NCBI RefSeq assembly: GCF_900445235.1
Contig: NZ_UFSM01000001.1
Coordinates: 1-64,000, forward strand
Direction: 5' to 3'
Length of the DNA: 64,000 nucleotides
Origin: Aminobacter aminovorans
GTDB taxonomy: Bacteria; Pseudomonadota; Alphaproteobacteria; Rhizobiales; Rhizobiaceae
The notes under the pieces were generated by a model. That model made no database searches. It had not been told where the DNA came from and was given only the letters and a program-made list of their open reading frames with translations. A program made the translations under genes and the position numbers. The stretch's first letter is position 1. Every line of letters starts with the position of its first letter. Positions 30,847 through 43,011 of the stretch are shown here, one piece after another.

Positions 30847-31911
30847 TCAGGGACTGCGCAGCGCCTCGTTCCAGCGGCCGATGACGCGCGAGCGCTTGAC
30901 CTGGTCGAGATAAACCATCAGCCCCGGACTGACCGGCACCGGGCGCAACTGCCCGCCGAGCACCTCCTGCATGCGGTTGGCGGTGTTCTCGCCCGACACA
31001 TCGGGATTGACGGCAGCGATGTGCAGCTGCCGCGCCATGACCGTCTGGCCCTCGGCCGACATGAAATATTCGAGATAGCGGCGGCCGAGGTCGGGCGACT
31101 TGGCGGCCGCCGGCACCAGGCCGATGCGCGACATCACCACCGTGTAGTCCTTGGGCAGGACGATGCCGACATCCGGGTTGCGTGCCGCCCAGTCGGCGGC
31201 ATAGGAGCCGAGGATGTTGTAGCCGAGCACGAAGCGGCCGTCGGCGATGCGCTCAAGGATGGCACTGCTCGTGGAATAGAGCTTGACGCCCGCTGCCCCC
31301 ATGGCCCGGATCACCGACCAGATGTCGGGATACTGTTCCTGATCACGAGCCATGAACATAAAGCCGACACCGGAGCGCTCGATGTCGTAGGTGGCGATGC
31401 GGCCATAGACCCTGTCGCCCTGGGACTTGAGATAGTCGACGAGCTGGCCGCGTGTCGCTGGCGGGTCGACGTCCTTGAAGCTCGGTTTGTGGTAGACGAA
31501 CACCGCCGGCTCGTAGGTCAAGGCATAGGCCGTGTCGCGCCAATTGGCCCAGCGCGGCCAACGATCAGACAAAGGCAGCCGGCTTTCCTGGGCGTAACCG
31601 TCATTGGCGAGCTTGACCTGCAGGTCCATCGCCGACGAAAAGGCGATGTCGGCAGTGCCCTTGCCGGCGTCGGTCTCGGCCAGGACACGGTCGTAGATGT
31701 CGACCGTTTGCAGTTCCTCGTAACGAACGGCGACGCCGGGATTGGCCTGCTGGAAGCCGGCGATCATCGGATTGTTCAGCGGCGCATCAAGCGAGGAATA
31801 GACGACGAGCGTGCGGGCGTCCGACGCACCGTTGAGAGCTGGGAAAACGGTGACTTCCGCTTGCACCGGCGCAGAAAGGCAGACAAGGGCGGTGAGAATG
31901 GCTAGGCGCAT
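30847..31911 (-). CDS. Periplasmic ABC-type solute-binding protein next to TctDE
   Basis: This 354-residue protein has a signal peptide (MRLAILTALVCLSAPVQA, cut near AEV) and the fold of iron(III)/aminoethylphosphonate-type binding proteins: TLVVYSSLDAPLNNPMIAGF at the N-terminus and SYAADWAARNPDVGIVLPKDY in the second lobe. No ABC permease or ATPase is adjacent. It sits between tctCBA and the divergent TctD/TctE pair, so it may feed a ligand signal to the sensor kinase. The frame opens upstream of ATG 31911, but the signal peptide fixes the start. Confidence 0.88.
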   Translation of the reverse strand: MRLAILTALVCLSAPVQAEVTVFPALNGASDARTLVVYSSLDAPLNNPMIAGFQQANPGVAVRYEELQTVDIYDRVLAETDAGKGTADIAFSSAMDLQVKLANDGYAQESRLPLSDRWPRWANWRDTAYALTYEPAVFVYHKPSFKDVDPPATRGQLVDYLKSQGDRVYGRIATYDIERSGVGFMFMARDQEQYPDIWSVIRAMGAAGVKLYSTSSAILERIADGRFVLGYNILGSYAADWAARNPDVGIVLPKDYTVVMSRIGLVPAAAKSPDLGRRYLEYFMSAEGQTVMARQLHIAAVNPDVSGENTANRMQEVLGGQLRPVPVSPGLMVYLDQVKRSRVIGRWNEALRSP

Positions 31912-32030
31912 GATCGCCGGACCATGCCTCAGCGCGCCGGACGACACAACGGGCGGATGCGTCGTACGGGCTCTGGACCTTTGCCCGGCGAATGGGCATC
32001 GTTCGGATGGGGCGGGCAAGGAGAACAGGG

Positions 32031-32705
32031 TTGCGCATTCTGGTGGTTGAGGACAACGCGACGCTGGCCGGGGGGCTGGCGGCGGTGCTCAAGGGCAGCG
32101 GCTATGCCGTCGACGTGGTCGGCGACGGCGCGTCGGCTGTCGCGGTGCTCGCCACCGAACGCTTCGATCTCGTCATCCTCGACCTCAATTTGCCGGAGAT
32201 GGACGGGCTCGACGTGCTGCGCACCATGCGCGGGCGCCAGCACGACGCCGCCGTGCTGATCCTGTCGGCCAGGCATTCGCTCGACGAGCGGGTCAAGGGC
32301 CTCGACCTCGGCGCCGACGATTACATGGTCAAGCCCTTCGACGTCGGCGAGCTGGAGGCGCGTGTCCGCACGCTGCTGCGCCGCCGCGCCGGGTTGAAGG
32401 CCGCCACAGTCAGCTTCGGCGAGGTCCAGCTCGACCTCAACACACGCAGCTTCTCCTCGCACGGGGCGGCCATCGACATCCCGGCGCGGGAACTGGCTCT
32501 GCTCGAAACTTTGTTCATGCGCGCCGGCAAGGTCGTCGCCAAGCAGGCGATCATCGAATCGCTGGCTGGTTTCGACGAGGACCTCAGCGCCAACGCCATC
32601 GAGCAATATGTCAGCCGCCTGCGCAAGCGGCTGGCGCCCTATGGCCTGACAGTCAGGACCGCGCGCGGCATCGGCTATTATCTCGAAAAGATCCAAAACC
32701 CCTGA
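32031..32705 (+). CDS. tctD: OmpR-family response regulator (TctD-like)
   Basis: This 224-residue regulator has a receiver domain with D7/D8, phospho-acceptor D51 (VILDLNLPEMDG) and K in MVKPFDV, then a C-terminal winged helix (about 125-220). TTG 32031 is preferred: AGGAG ends 7 bases before it and it gives the standard RILVVEDN start. ATG 31992 and ATG 32007 are in frame but lack such a site. Its stop overlaps the kinase ATG (TGATG). With the kinase it probably controls tctCBA. Confidence 0.9.
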   Translation: MRILVVEDNATLAGGLAAVLKGSGYAVDVVGDGASAVAVLATERFDLVILDLNLPEMDGLDVLRTMRGRQHDAAVLILSARHSLDERVKGLDLGADDYMVKPFDVGELEARVRTLLRRRAGLKAATVSFGEVQLDLNTRSFSSHGAAIDIPARELALLETLFMRAGKVVAKQAIIESLAGFDEDLSANAIEQYVSRLRKRLAPYGLTVRTARGIGYYLEKIQNP

Positions 32706-34093
32706 TGGCGCGGACGCGGCCCTATTCGCTCCGCCGGCGGCTGTTGCTGTGGCTCCTTGTGCCGCTGGTCGCCCTCGGCCTGATTGCGCTGGCCGACACC
32801 TACAACGAAGCCGTGGAAACGGCCAACGCCGTCTCCGACCGCGTGCTCGCCGGCTCGGCGCTGGCAATCGCGGAGCGCGTGGTGGTGGCCGAGGACGGGG
32901 CGCTGGAGGTCGACATCCCCTATGTCGCGCTCGAAATGCTGACCTCGGCGGCACAGGACCGCGTCTTCTACCGCGTCGACGGCCCCGACGGCTTCATCAC
33001 CGGCTACCAGACGCTGCCCGTCATCGACGGGCTGGAGCTCGAAGAAAGCGGGTATGAAGATGCCAGCTTCCGCGGTGAGCCGATCCGGCTCACTTCACTG
33101 TCCCGCGCCGCCTCGACGGGTGCGACCTCGATCCCGTTCGTCGTCACCATTGCCGAAACGACGATCGCCCGCACCCAGCTGGCGCAGACCATCCTGCTGC
33201 GCTCGGCGCTGAGACTCGCCATCCTGATCGGCAGTGCGGCGGCGATCGTCTGGTTCGCCGTCACCTTCTCGCTCAGGCCGCTCTACCGGCTGCGCGACGC
33301 CATTGCCGAGCGCAATCCCGACGACCTGCACCCGATCGAGCAGTCGGTGCCGAAGGAGGTGCGCGGGCTCGTCGACACGGTCAATTCCTTCATGGGCCGG
33401 CTCGGCTCGGCGCTCGGCGCGATGCGGCATTTCACCGGCAATGCCAGCCACCAGTTGCGCACGCCGCTGACCATCATCCGCACCCAGCTGGCGCTAGCCT
33501 CGCGCGCCCATTCGCTGGATGAGGCGCGGCAGGCAGCCCGGATGGGCGACGAAGCGGTGGCGCATGCCGAGCGCGTCATCGCCCAGCTGCTGCTGCTCGC
33601 CAAGGTCGACGAGGCAGCGTCCGACCGGCTGAAGAACCTCGACGCGGTCAACCTGACCGATCTCGCCCAGCAACTCACCGCCGACCGTGTCACCCAGGCG
33701 CACGCCGCCGGCATCGATCTCGGTTTCGAGGGCGAGGAACCGCTTCATGTGCGCGGTGAGCCGATGCTGCTCAGCGAAATGATCCGCAACCTGATCGAAA
33801 ACGTGCTGGCCTATGCCGGCAACGGCGCCGAGGCGACTGTCAAGGTCATCGACTGTGGCACGGACGCGGTGCTGGAGGTCGAGGATACAGGCCCAGGCAT
33901 TCCGGCACCCGAACTCGAAAGCGTGCGTCAGCGCTTCGTGCGCGGGCGCGAGGGCGACAAGCCCGGCGCCGGTCTCGGCCTGCCCATCGTCGAGGAAATC
34001 GCCTCGCTCTTCGGCGGCAGGCTGGAGCTTTTGGCCGGCGCGGATGGTCGCGGGCTCAGGGTGCGGGTGGCGTTCGGCAAAGCAGAGTCGTGA
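32705..34093 (+). CDS. tctE: Sensor histidine kinase (TctE-like)
   Basis: This 462-residue inner-membrane kinase has an N-terminal membrane segment (about 14-33), a periplasmic domain (about 34-160), a second segment (about 163-185) and a HAMP-like linker. The phospho-acceptor histidine is in ASHQLRTPLTIIRTQ near residue 250; the ATPase domain has IRNLIENVLAYA, VEDTGPGIP and GAGLGLPIVEEIA. The N-terminal sensor resembles TctE-type kinases for tricarboxylates. It is coupled to tctD, and the pair is divergent from the binding protein and tctCBA. Confidence 0.9.
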   Translation: MARTRPYSLRRRLLLWLLVPLVALGLIALADTYNEAVETANAVSDRVLAGSALAIAERVVVAEDGALEVDIPYVALEMLTSAAQDRVFYRVDGPDGFITGYQTLPVIDGLELEESGYEDASFRGEPIRLTSLSRAASTGATSIPFVVTIAETTIARTQLAQTILLRSALRLAILIGSAAAIVWFAVTFSLRPLYRLRDAIAERNPDDLHPIEQSVPKEVRGLVDTVNSFMGRLGSALGAMRHFTGNASHQLRTPLTIIRTQLALASRAHSLDEARQAARMGDEAVAHAERVIAQLLLLAKVDEAASDRLKNLDAVNLTDLAQQLTADRVTQAHAAGIDLGFEGEEPLHVRGEPMLLSEMIRNLIENVLAYAGNGAEATVKVIDCGTDAVLEVEDTGPGIPAPELESVRQRFVRGREGDKPGAGLGLPIVEEIASLFGGRLELLAGADGRGLRVRVAFGKAES

Positions 34094-34156
34094 CGGGCTG
34101 GCCCTCCTGCCCTTTCGCACCCAACCTCGCATCTGGCGGGAAGGAAAAAGCGCCGT

Positions 34157-34858
34157 CTACTCCCTGACGAACGTCAGATAGGCCGGCGTGCGGTTTTCGC
34201 GGATCGCCTTGGCTTCGTAGCGCGTACGGGTCCAGCCCTCGTAGGGCGTGTGCCAGTCGGCGGCTTCGGCGGCCTGCCATGCGAAGGCAGGATGGGCGCG
34301 GCAATGCTGCAGCGTCCAGTTGACATAGGTGTCGATGTCGGAGGCGAAGCGGAACCTGGCGCCGGTTTTCAGCACGCGGGCGAAGCGATCGAGATTGACG
34401 GGGCTGACGAAGCGCCGCTTCCAGTGCTTCTTCTTGCGCCACGGGTCGGGATAGAGCAGATCGATGCCGTCGAGTGAGGCTTCCGGCAACCAGTCGAGCA
34501 ACTGGGTGGCGTCCTCGTCATAAAGACGGATGTTGGCGAGCGGCTTTTCATGGAGCGCTGCCGCCATCTTGGCCATGCCGTTGACGAAGGGCTCGATGCC
34601 GATGAAGCCGTCATCGGGATTGTTCGCGGCGATGTGGCGAAGATGCTCGCCGCCGCCGAAACCGATCTCGAGCCTGACTTTCGAAACCTCGGCTTCGAAC
34701 ATCGTGCGAAGATCGGCGGGAGCGGCCACGCCAAGGTCAATGCCAAGGCGGGCCAGTCCTGTTTCAAGCGCTTCCGCCTGATACGGGCGGATAGGCTTGC
34801 CGCGCCGACGCCCGAAGAAGGCTTCCGTCGAGCGGCTGCGGCGCGGTTCCTGTTCCAT
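34157..34858 (-). CDS. trmB: tRNA (guanine-N7-)-methyltransferase TrmB
   Basis: TrmB makes m7G46 in the variable loop of tRNAs. The 233-residue product has the SAM-binding [15 protein letters not shown] loop near residue 63-77, the [17 protein letters not shown] substrate segment and the C-terminal [16 protein letters not shown] segment, all characteristic. ATG 34858 is used although the frame runs into metK. It follows metK by 16 bases, so methyl donor synthesis and its user are cotranscribed. Confidence 0.95.
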   Translation of the reverse strand: MEQEPRRSRSTEAFFGRRRGKPIRPYQAEALETGLARLGIDLGVAAPADLRTMFEAEVSKVRLEIGFGGGEHLRHIAANNPDDGFIGIEPFVNGMAKMAAALHEKPLANIRLYDEDATQLLDWLPEASLDGIDLLYPDPWRKKKHWKRRFVSPVNLDRFARVLKTGARFRFASDIDTYVNWTLQHCRAHPAFAWQAAEAADWHTPYEGWTRTRYEAKAIRENRTPAYLTFVRE

Positions 34859-34874
34859 CGATATTACGGTCGCC

Positions 34875-36140
<1,266 letters not shown>

Positions 36141-36195
36141 GGGATGTCCCCTCTAGAAAGCGACCGGCGCGATGCCGATCATTTGGCGCGACACG

Positions 36196-36224
36196 TGTTA
36201 GCGAAGCCGGCCAGACCTCGTCAA
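36196..36224 (-). promoter_or_regulatory. Candidate sigma-70 promoter of metK
   Basis: On the minus strand TTGACG (36224-36219) and CTAACA (36201-36196) are separated by 17 bases. The transcript would start near 36189, about 49 bases before the GTG start, so metK-trmB can be expressed apart from praR. Confidence 0.5.
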
Positions 36225-36265
36225 GCAGGCTTTCGTCGCGGAAGCGCTGTTCATGCAAGGGAGTT

Positions 36266-36394
36266 GCGACGGCGCATCGCCGTCGCACTCGCGCACCGGC
36301 CCGAAGATCAGCAGCGATCTTCGGAAAGTGAGATGCGCAATTTGGGCAGTCGCGGAGCCGCCTACGCATCCGTCAGGACGCGCGGCGCTCCTAG
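36266..36394. repeat. Palindromic intergenic repeat (copy 2)
   Basis: A GCGACGGCG/CGCCGTCGC palindrome (36266-36286) is followed by a diverged copy of the 21143-21248 element: GCGCA/TGCGC arms (36291-36295 and 36334-36338) around CCGAAGATC/GATCTTCGG (36301-36309 and 36316-36324), and an end CGCGGCGCTCCTAG that matches the end of copy 1 but for one extra base. It fills the praR-metK gap up to two bases from the praR stop. Confidence 0.8.
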
Positions 36395-36395
36395 A

Positions 36396-36815
36396 TTATT
36401 GGTCTTCGTCGTCGGCCAGGACCTTGGCCAGCTCGATAACCTTGCGCCGGACCTTGGGGTTGGAAATCCGGGCAAAGGCGCGGTTGAGCTGGAGACCTTC
36501 TGCGCTCGACAGAAAATCGACCACAAAAGACGTGGACGAATCTTCCGACAGCCCCTTGTTCTCGCCGCTCTCGCTGCCGGGAGCATCCTCGAAGAAGAAA
36601 GCAACCGGAACGCTCAGGATCGAAGCGATGGCCTGCAGGCGACTCGCTCCAACTCGGTTTGTTCCTTTCTCGTATTTCTGGATCTGTTGAAAAGTAATTC
36701 CGAGACTCTCTCCAAGTTTTTCCTGGCTCATTCCAAGCATATTGCGTCGCAGGCGAATGCGTCCGCCGACGTAGACGTCGGTCGGATTTGGTTTTTTCTT
36801 GTTCTCTTTTTCCAC
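36396..36815 (-). CDS. praR: XRE-family regulator PraR/PhrR-like
   Basis: This 139-residue cytoplasmic regulator has a Cro/CI helix-turn-helix (VGGRIRLRRNMLGMSQEKLG, then ITFQQIQKYEKGTNRVGASR, about residues 15-55) and a long acidic C-terminal tail. The position between lnt and metK and the tail match the rhizobial PraR/PhrR group, which controls attachment, biofilm and acid-response genes. GTG 36815 follows a GGAAAGA-type site. The upstream bases are visibly more A/T-rich than the neighbours. Confidence 0.85.
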   Translation of the reverse strand: MEKENKKKPNPTDVYVGGRIRLRRNMLGMSQEKLGESLGITFQQIQKYEKGTNRVGASRLQAIASILSVPVAFFFEDAPGSESGENKGLSEDSSTSFVVDFLSSAEGLQLNRAFARISNPKVRRKVIELAKVLADDEDQ

Positions 36816-36955
36816 TGTCTTTCCTCGCCGGATTTTTCCAGCTTATTATTTGGGCAGGCACCCCATTCAGGGCAGTTTATTGCGTCCGAGTGCAGACGTT
36901 GATTGGCACAGCTTCTGGCTGCGCGGCGACATATGAGTTTCTAACAAGCACAGTG

Positions 36956-38548
36956 TCAATTCGCCCTGAGCCTCTGTCTGAGCTTCAAGCCACTTGCCGC
37001 AACGGCAATCAACAACATGATCAGAAAACCGTTAACGCGCGAAAACGGCGGCGAGGCAGCGCCAATGGCGGCCACCGGAAGCGAGACATCTATGGTGCCG
37101 CGAACATTCATCGCAAGTGCATCCACTACTCGCCCGCTCGGGTCGACAATGCCGGATATTCCTGTGTTGGCCGCGCGCAGGACCGGCAACCCGTTTTCGA
37201 CCGCGCGGACCTGCGACTGCCGGAAATGCTGGTAGGGGCCCGGAGTGTCGCCAAACCACGCGTCGTTGGTGACGTTCACAATAATCCCAGTTGACGCTGC
37301 GTCAACCGCAACCATGCGGGGAAAGATTATTTCGTAACAAATGAAGGCTGATGCCTTGATCCCGCCGGGCAACTCGAGCGGACGCCGGTTGGCGCCGGCG
37401 GAGAAATTCATCGGCCCGGCAACCAACTGCGTCAGCCCGATCCGCTCCATCAGCCCGGCAAACGGAATGTACTCGCCAAACGGAACGAGATGGACCTTGT
37501 CGACAGCGTCGACGATCTCGCCCTTGTCGTTGATGCTGACAACGGAATTGTAATAGCGGGTGTCGTCGCCGGCTACCGATTCGCCTTCGGCGCGGACGAT
37601 GCCCGCCATCAGCGTCTGACCGCTCCCCAGCATGTCGCCGATCGCCACCAGCGCGTCCGGCCGCTCGGTAAACAGGAACGGCATCGAGGTCTCGGGCCAG
37701 ATGATCAGGTCCGGCTTCTTCGCACCCGGCTTGGGGGCCTCGGCCGAGAGTTGCAGCATGCTGGCAAAGATGCGGTCGCGGACGCGTCCGTCCCACTTCT
37801 CGGTGAGATCGATGTTGGGCTGGACAATACGGACATTGAGGGTTCGCTCGGCGGGCTGCGCCGGCCGGGACAGCTTGAAATAGCCATAAGCCGCATGGGC
37901 CGCGACCAGCACCACGGCCAGTGAGAAGCCGAGCCTGAGGTTGCGCCTGTCGGCGAGCAGCGCCGGCATGGCGAAGACAAAGATGGCCAGCACGTTCATG
38001 CCGGTGACGCCCGTAATCGTCACGCTCTGCATGAACAAAGGCACGGGCATGGCGGCAAAGCCGAGCGGGTTCCACGGAAAGCCAGTGAACAGGAAGGTGC
38101 GCAGCCATTCGATCAGGCCGAAGGCAAAGGCGAGCGCTGCGATACGGCCGATGCCGTCGCTCCACAACAGCCGCGCCAATGCGGCAGCAAAGCCATAGAA
38201 GAAGGCGAGGATCAGCGGGATGCCGACAACGGCGAAGGGCAGCGCCCAGGCAAAACTCTCGGCCTCGACCAGAACTGCGCCGCCGACCCACCAGAGCCCG
38301 GCGAGGAAATAGCCGAAGCCGAACCACCAGCCAGCGGCAAAGGCCGGCATGAGGCGGCGCAGGAAGCCTGCGGGCCTGTCGGCGACGGCACCATCAAGCA
38401 GCCACACCAGGATCGGGAATGAGACGAAGCAGGCGGCGAAGAAATCATATGGCGCCTGCCCAAGGACGGCAAAGGCGCCGGCCACAAAGGCGACAAGCGC
38501 CCTTTTCCATCCCCACAGCAGAATTATCCGCCCAGCGTGGCGCTCCAT
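36956..38548 (-). CDS. lnt: Apolipoprotein N-acyltransferase
   Basis: Lnt adds the third acyl chain to the N-terminal cysteine of lipoproteins at the periplasmic face of the inner membrane. The 530-residue product has six to eight N-terminal membrane segments and a nitrilase-like catalytic domain with the triad visible as E in [13 protein letters not shown] in [11 protein letters not shown] and C in [12 protein letters not shown]. The start ATG 38548 gives [18 protein letters not shown]. In rhizobia this gene has been tied to acid tolerance (actA). It precedes praR. Confidence 0.95.
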   Translation of the reverse strand: MERHAGRIILLWGWKRALVAFVAGAFAVLGQAPYDFFAACFVSFPILVWLLDGAVADRPAGFLRRLMPAFAAGWWFGFGYFLAGLWWVGGAVLVEAESFAWALPFAVVGIPLILAFFYGFAAALARLLWSDGIGRIAALAFAFGLIEWLRTFLFTGFPWNPLGFAAMPVPLFMQSVTITGVTGMNVLAIFVFAMPALLADRRNLRLGFSLAVVLVAAHAAYGYFKLSRPAQPAERTLNVRIVQPNIDLTEKWDGRVRDRIFASMLQLSAEAPKPGAKKPDLIIWPETSMPFLFTERPDALVAIGDMLGSGQTLMAGIVRAEGESVAGDDTRYYNSVVSINDKGEIVDAVDKVHLVPFGEYIPFAGLMERIGLTQLVAGPMNFSAGANRRPLELPGGIKASAFICYEIIFPRMVAVDAASTGIIVNVTNDAWFGDTPGPYQHFRQSQVRAVENGLPVLRAANTGISGIVDPSGRVVDALAMNVRGTIDVSLPVAAIGAASPPFSRVNGFLIMLLIAVAASGLKLRQRLRAN

Positions 38549-38635
38549 CCGTGCCCTCGTCGCAGAATCACGGATCGAAGGTGTAGCAGCACCGCAGGGC
38601 GGCACCAAATGGCGGACCGCCCGGCAGGCACAGGC

Positions 38636-39706
38636 TCACGCCTGTTCAGCCTTGGCGCGACGGCGGCGCTCGCTCTTGACGCTGTGGACGATGCGGACGC
38701 GCTTGACGCGGCGCGGGTCGGCGTCGAGCACGTGGAATTCGAAGCCCGGGATCGCCTGCACCACTTCGCCGCGCGCCGGCACGCGGCCGAGCGCATTGAA
38801 GATCATGCCGCCGATGGTGTCGACATATTCGCTGTGCTCGCCGGGCGAGAACTCCTCGCCGAGAACCTTGGCGACTTCCTCGATCTCGGCCTTGCCGTCG
38901 ACGACATAAACGCCATCGCCGGCCTGGGTGATCATCGGCTCGTCGTCGTCATGCTCGTCCTCGATGTCGCCGACGACCATCTCGACGATGTCCTCGAGCG
39001 AGACGAGACCGTCGGTGCCGCCATATTCGTCGATGACCAGCGCCATCTGGGTGCGCGTCGCCTGCATGCGGCTCATCAGGTCCGAGGCCAACATCGACGG
39101 CGGCACGAACAACACGGTCCGGATCAGGTTGAGGTCGCCAATCGTGCGCTTGAGGTCGACCTGGGCGAGGTCGAGCTGCACGTCGGTGGGCTGCACCTTG
39201 CGCGTCCTGCCCTTCTTGACGTGCGCGCCACGGGTGATGTGGGCAAGCACGTCGCGGATGTGGACCATGCCGCGCGGGTCGTCGAGCGTCTCGACATAGA
39301 CCGGCATGCGCGAATGGCCCGACTGCTCGAACACCGAAAGCAATTCGCCGAGCGTCGTCGACAGGTCGATCGCCTCGACGTCGGCACGCGGCACCATGAC
39401 GTCCTCGACCCTGACTTCGCGGAGCCTGAGGATGTTGTTGAGCATGGCGCGCTCGCCGGGCGAAAACGAATCGGCGTCGCTGCCGGTTTCGGCCAGCGCG
39501 TCGACAATTTCCTCACGGATATTGGTACCGTTGCTGCGGTGACGGAAAAAACGGCTCAACCGCTCGATGAATGTTGGTCGCTCGGCCTGGGGGTCGTGCG
39601 TCGCTTGTAACGGCGCACTGCTACTAGGTCCGTCCTCGGTCTGGTCGGAGGCCTTTGCCGGGGTTCCCGTATCGGGCGTGGCGGCAGTCTCTTGCTTGTC
39701 GTTCAT
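38636..39706 (-). CDS. corC: CorC/HlyC-type CBS-domain protein
   Basis: This 356-residue protein has a pair of CBS domains (about 100-225, beginning VRVEDVMVPRADVEAID) and a C-terminal CorC_HlyC transporter-associated domain (about 245-330). It lacks the N-terminal DUF21 membrane domain of full-length family members, so it is soluble. Members have been linked to magnesium/cobalt efflux, but adjacency to ybeY, phoH and lnt is the usual context and the function is not settled. It starts 26 bases after the ybeY stop. Confidence 0.9.
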   Translation of the reverse strand: MNDKQETAATPDTGTPAKASDQTEDGPSSSAPLQATHDPQAERPTFIERLSRFFRHRSNGTNIREEIVDALAETGSDADSFSPGERAMLNNILRLREVRVEDVMVPRADVEAIDLSTTLGELLSVFEQSGHSRMPVYVETLDDPRGMVHIRDVLAHITRGAHVKKGRTRKVQPTDVQLDLAQVDLKRTIGDLNLIRTVLFVPPSMLASDLMSRMQATRTQMALVIDEYGGTDGLVSLEDIVEMVVGDIEDEHDDDEPMITQAGDGVYVVDGKAEIEEVAKVLGEEFSPGEHSEYVDTIGGMIFNALGRVPARGEVVQAIPGFEFHVLDADPRRVKRVRIVHSVKSERRRRAKAEQA

Positions 39707-39732
39707 CGTCTTCCGGTCGTTGTTCGTCCCTG

Positions 39733-40245
39733 TTACGCGTAGGGATCGGGAATGGCAAGCCTCGCCAGGGCCTGGCGTTCGAGGGCTTCCATTTCCTCGG
39801 CCTCCTCGTCGGTCTCGTGATCATACCCCAAAAGGTGCAGGAGTCCGTGGATTATGAGGTGGGTTATGTGGTTTTCAAGAGGCTTGCCTTCAAGCGCGGC
39901 CTCACGCACGACAGTCTCGTAGGCGAGCACGATATCGCCGAGCATCGGCGGCAACGGGTCGCCCGGTGCCATCGGAAAGGCCGGAAAGGACAGCACGTTG
40001 GTCGGCTTGTCCTTCTGGCGCCATTCGGCGTTGAGGCTCTGGATGGCGTCGTCGTCGGTGAAGACAAGGCTGAGCTCGACGCCGTCCACCACCTCGACCT
40101 CAGCCTCGACAAGGACAACAGGCACGGCACGGTCGACGATTGCACGCAGCGTATCTTCGTCCGGCCAACCGCCTTCCTCGATCATCAAGTCAATGTCGAG
40201 AGCGCCCGCCGCAACGGCGGACGCCGGTGTTTTCTTGTCAGGCAT
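39733..40245 (-). CDS. ybeY: Endoribonuclease YbeY
   Basis: YbeY is a metal-dependent RNase needed for 16S rRNA 3'-end maturation and ribosome quality control. The 170-residue product has the signature [16 protein letters not shown] with three metal-binding histidines near residues 133-143, and the ORF length fits the family. ATG 40245 is preferred over TTG two codons upstream. It lies between phoH and corC, the common order. Confidence 0.95.
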   Translation of the reverse strand: MPDKKTPASAVAAGALDIDLMIEEGGWPDEDTLRAIVDRAVPVVLVEAEVEVVDGVELSLVFTDDDAIQSLNAEWRQKDKPTNVLSFPAFPMAPGDPLPPMLGDIVLAYETVVREAALEGKPLENHITHLIIHGLLHLLGYDHETDEEAEEMEALERQALARLAIPDPYA

Positions 40246-40263
40246 GACCAAAACCGTCCCCGA

Positions 40264-41301
40264 TCAACCCTCGGTGCCAAGGCCGCGGGCGACCTTGCCG
40301 TCACGGTCATAGGCCCTGACGATCTCGGCGACGAGCGGATGACGGACGACATCGGCGTCGTTAAAGCGCACGGTCACGGCACCCGGCACGCCGTCGAGGA
40401 TACGCAGCGCCTCGACGAGGCCCGACTTGGTATTTGGTGGCAAGTCGATCTGCGTCGGGTCGCCCGTGATGATCATGCGCGAGCCTTCGCCGAGACGGGT
40501 CAGGAACATCTTCATCTGCATCGAGGTGGTGTTCTGCGCCTCGTCGAGGATGACGGCCGAATGGGCCAGCGTGCGGCCACGCATGAAGGCCAACGGCGCG
40601 ATCTCGATGACCTCGGCTGCGATCGCCCGCTCGACCTTGTCGGCCGGCATCATGTCGTAGAGCGCGTCGTAGAGCGGCCGCAGATAGGGATCGACCTTCT
40701 CCTTCATGTCGCCAGGCAGGAAGCCGAGGCGTTCGCCCGCTTCCACCGCCGGTCGCGACAGGATGATGCGCTCGACCATGCCGCGTTCGAGCAGCATGGC
40801 GGCATGCGCCACTGCGAGATAGGTCTTGCCTGTGCCGGCAGGGCCGATGCCGAAGACGAGCTCGGCGCGCTCCAGCGCCCGCATATAGGCGTCCTGGTTG
40901 AGCGAGCGGGCGTAGATCGTGCGCTTGCGCGTCGAGATCTGGGCGGCCGCCATCTTGCCCTTGCGCTCCAGTGTCGGCAGCGTCAGCTGGTCGTCGGGGG
41001 CAACTGCCATGCGCACGGCGCCGTCTACGTCGGATTGCGCCACTTCGCCGCCTTTCTGCAGGATGGCATAAAGATGATCGAGCGCGCGACGCGCCTGCTC
41101 GGCTGCGGTGGCACTGCCCTTGATGGTCAGCTGGTTGCCGCGCGAGCGGATGTCGACGCCGAGTTTCTGTTCGAGACGGGCCAGGTTCTCGTCGAACTGG
41201 CCATAAAGCGCACTGGCTAGCTTGTTGTTGTCGAAGGTCAGTACGATGTGCGCCATGTCAGACGCCCCGGAGGGCAGGTTCTTGAGTTCAGCAGCGCTCA
41301 A
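40264..41301 (-). CDS. phoH: PhoH-family ATPase
   Basis: PhoH-like proteins are RNA-associated P-loop ATPases, often paired with YbeY. The 345-residue product has an N-terminal KH-like region (about 20-90), Walker A GPAGTGKTYLAVAHA near residue 150, and Walker B SAVILDEAQNTT near 250. The start is TTG 41301 with a strong AGGAGAG ribosome-binding site 7 bases away; ATG 41256, which begins AHIVLTFDNN, is the alternative. It lies between miaB and ybeY. Confidence 0.93.
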   Translation of the reverse strand: MSAAELKNLPSGASDMAHIVLTFDNNKLASALYGQFDENLARLEQKLGVDIRSRGNQLTIKGSATAAEQARRALDHLYAILQKGGEVAQSDVDGAVRMAVAPDDQLTLPTLERKGKMAAAQISTRKRTIYARSLNQDAYMRALERAELVFGIGPAGTGKTYLAVAHAAMLLERGMVERIILSRPAVEAGERLGFLPGDMKEKVDPYLRPLYDALYDMMPADKVERAIAAEVIEIAPLAFMRGRTLAHSAVILDEAQNTTSMQMKMFLTRLGEGSRMIITGDPTQIDLPPNTKSGLVEALRILDGVPGAVTVRFNDADVVRHPLVAEIVRAYDRDGKVARGLGTEG

Positions 41302-41330
41302 CCGTCTCTCCTCATCTGCCGTACGGCCGA

Positions 41331-42731
<1,401 letters not shown>

Positions 42732-42925
42732 GCGGCGCCTATTAGCGCCTTTCAACGGGAAAAAACAGACGCTTTACGCCTTCGGTGCCACTAGTCGTGG
42801 CTGGACGACGTGCGGCGGTCTGGACAGGATGGCCACCACTTCGCATCCGGCACCGCCGCCCAACGCGGTTTCTCCAAAGATCGGCGTCAAATACAGGTAC
42901 TGATAGGCTCTCTCGCGCCGTCCCA

Positions 42926-42945
42926 AATACGGCATTTGCCGTATT
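42926..42945. promoter_or_regulatory. Perfect 9-bp palindrome upstream of the outer-membrane gene
   Basis: AATACGGCA (42926-42934) and TGCCGTATT (42937-42945) are separated by two bases, about 66 bases before the start of the outer-membrane protein gene. The size and symmetry fit an operator for a dimeric regulator. It has no T-run, so it is not a terminator. The rest of the 280-base gap shows nothing clear. Confidence 0.45.
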
Positions 42946-43011
42946 GCCCACAGTCTCAGCGATAGAATATTCGGCCAACTATTGATTGAATTGGCAGCGG
43001 GGATCTGGGTG

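Noticed and set aside
36141..36395. A SAM riboswitch before metK
   Set aside because: The leader after the promoter is about 50 bases, and the structured part upstream is a repeat with a relative at 21143-21248.
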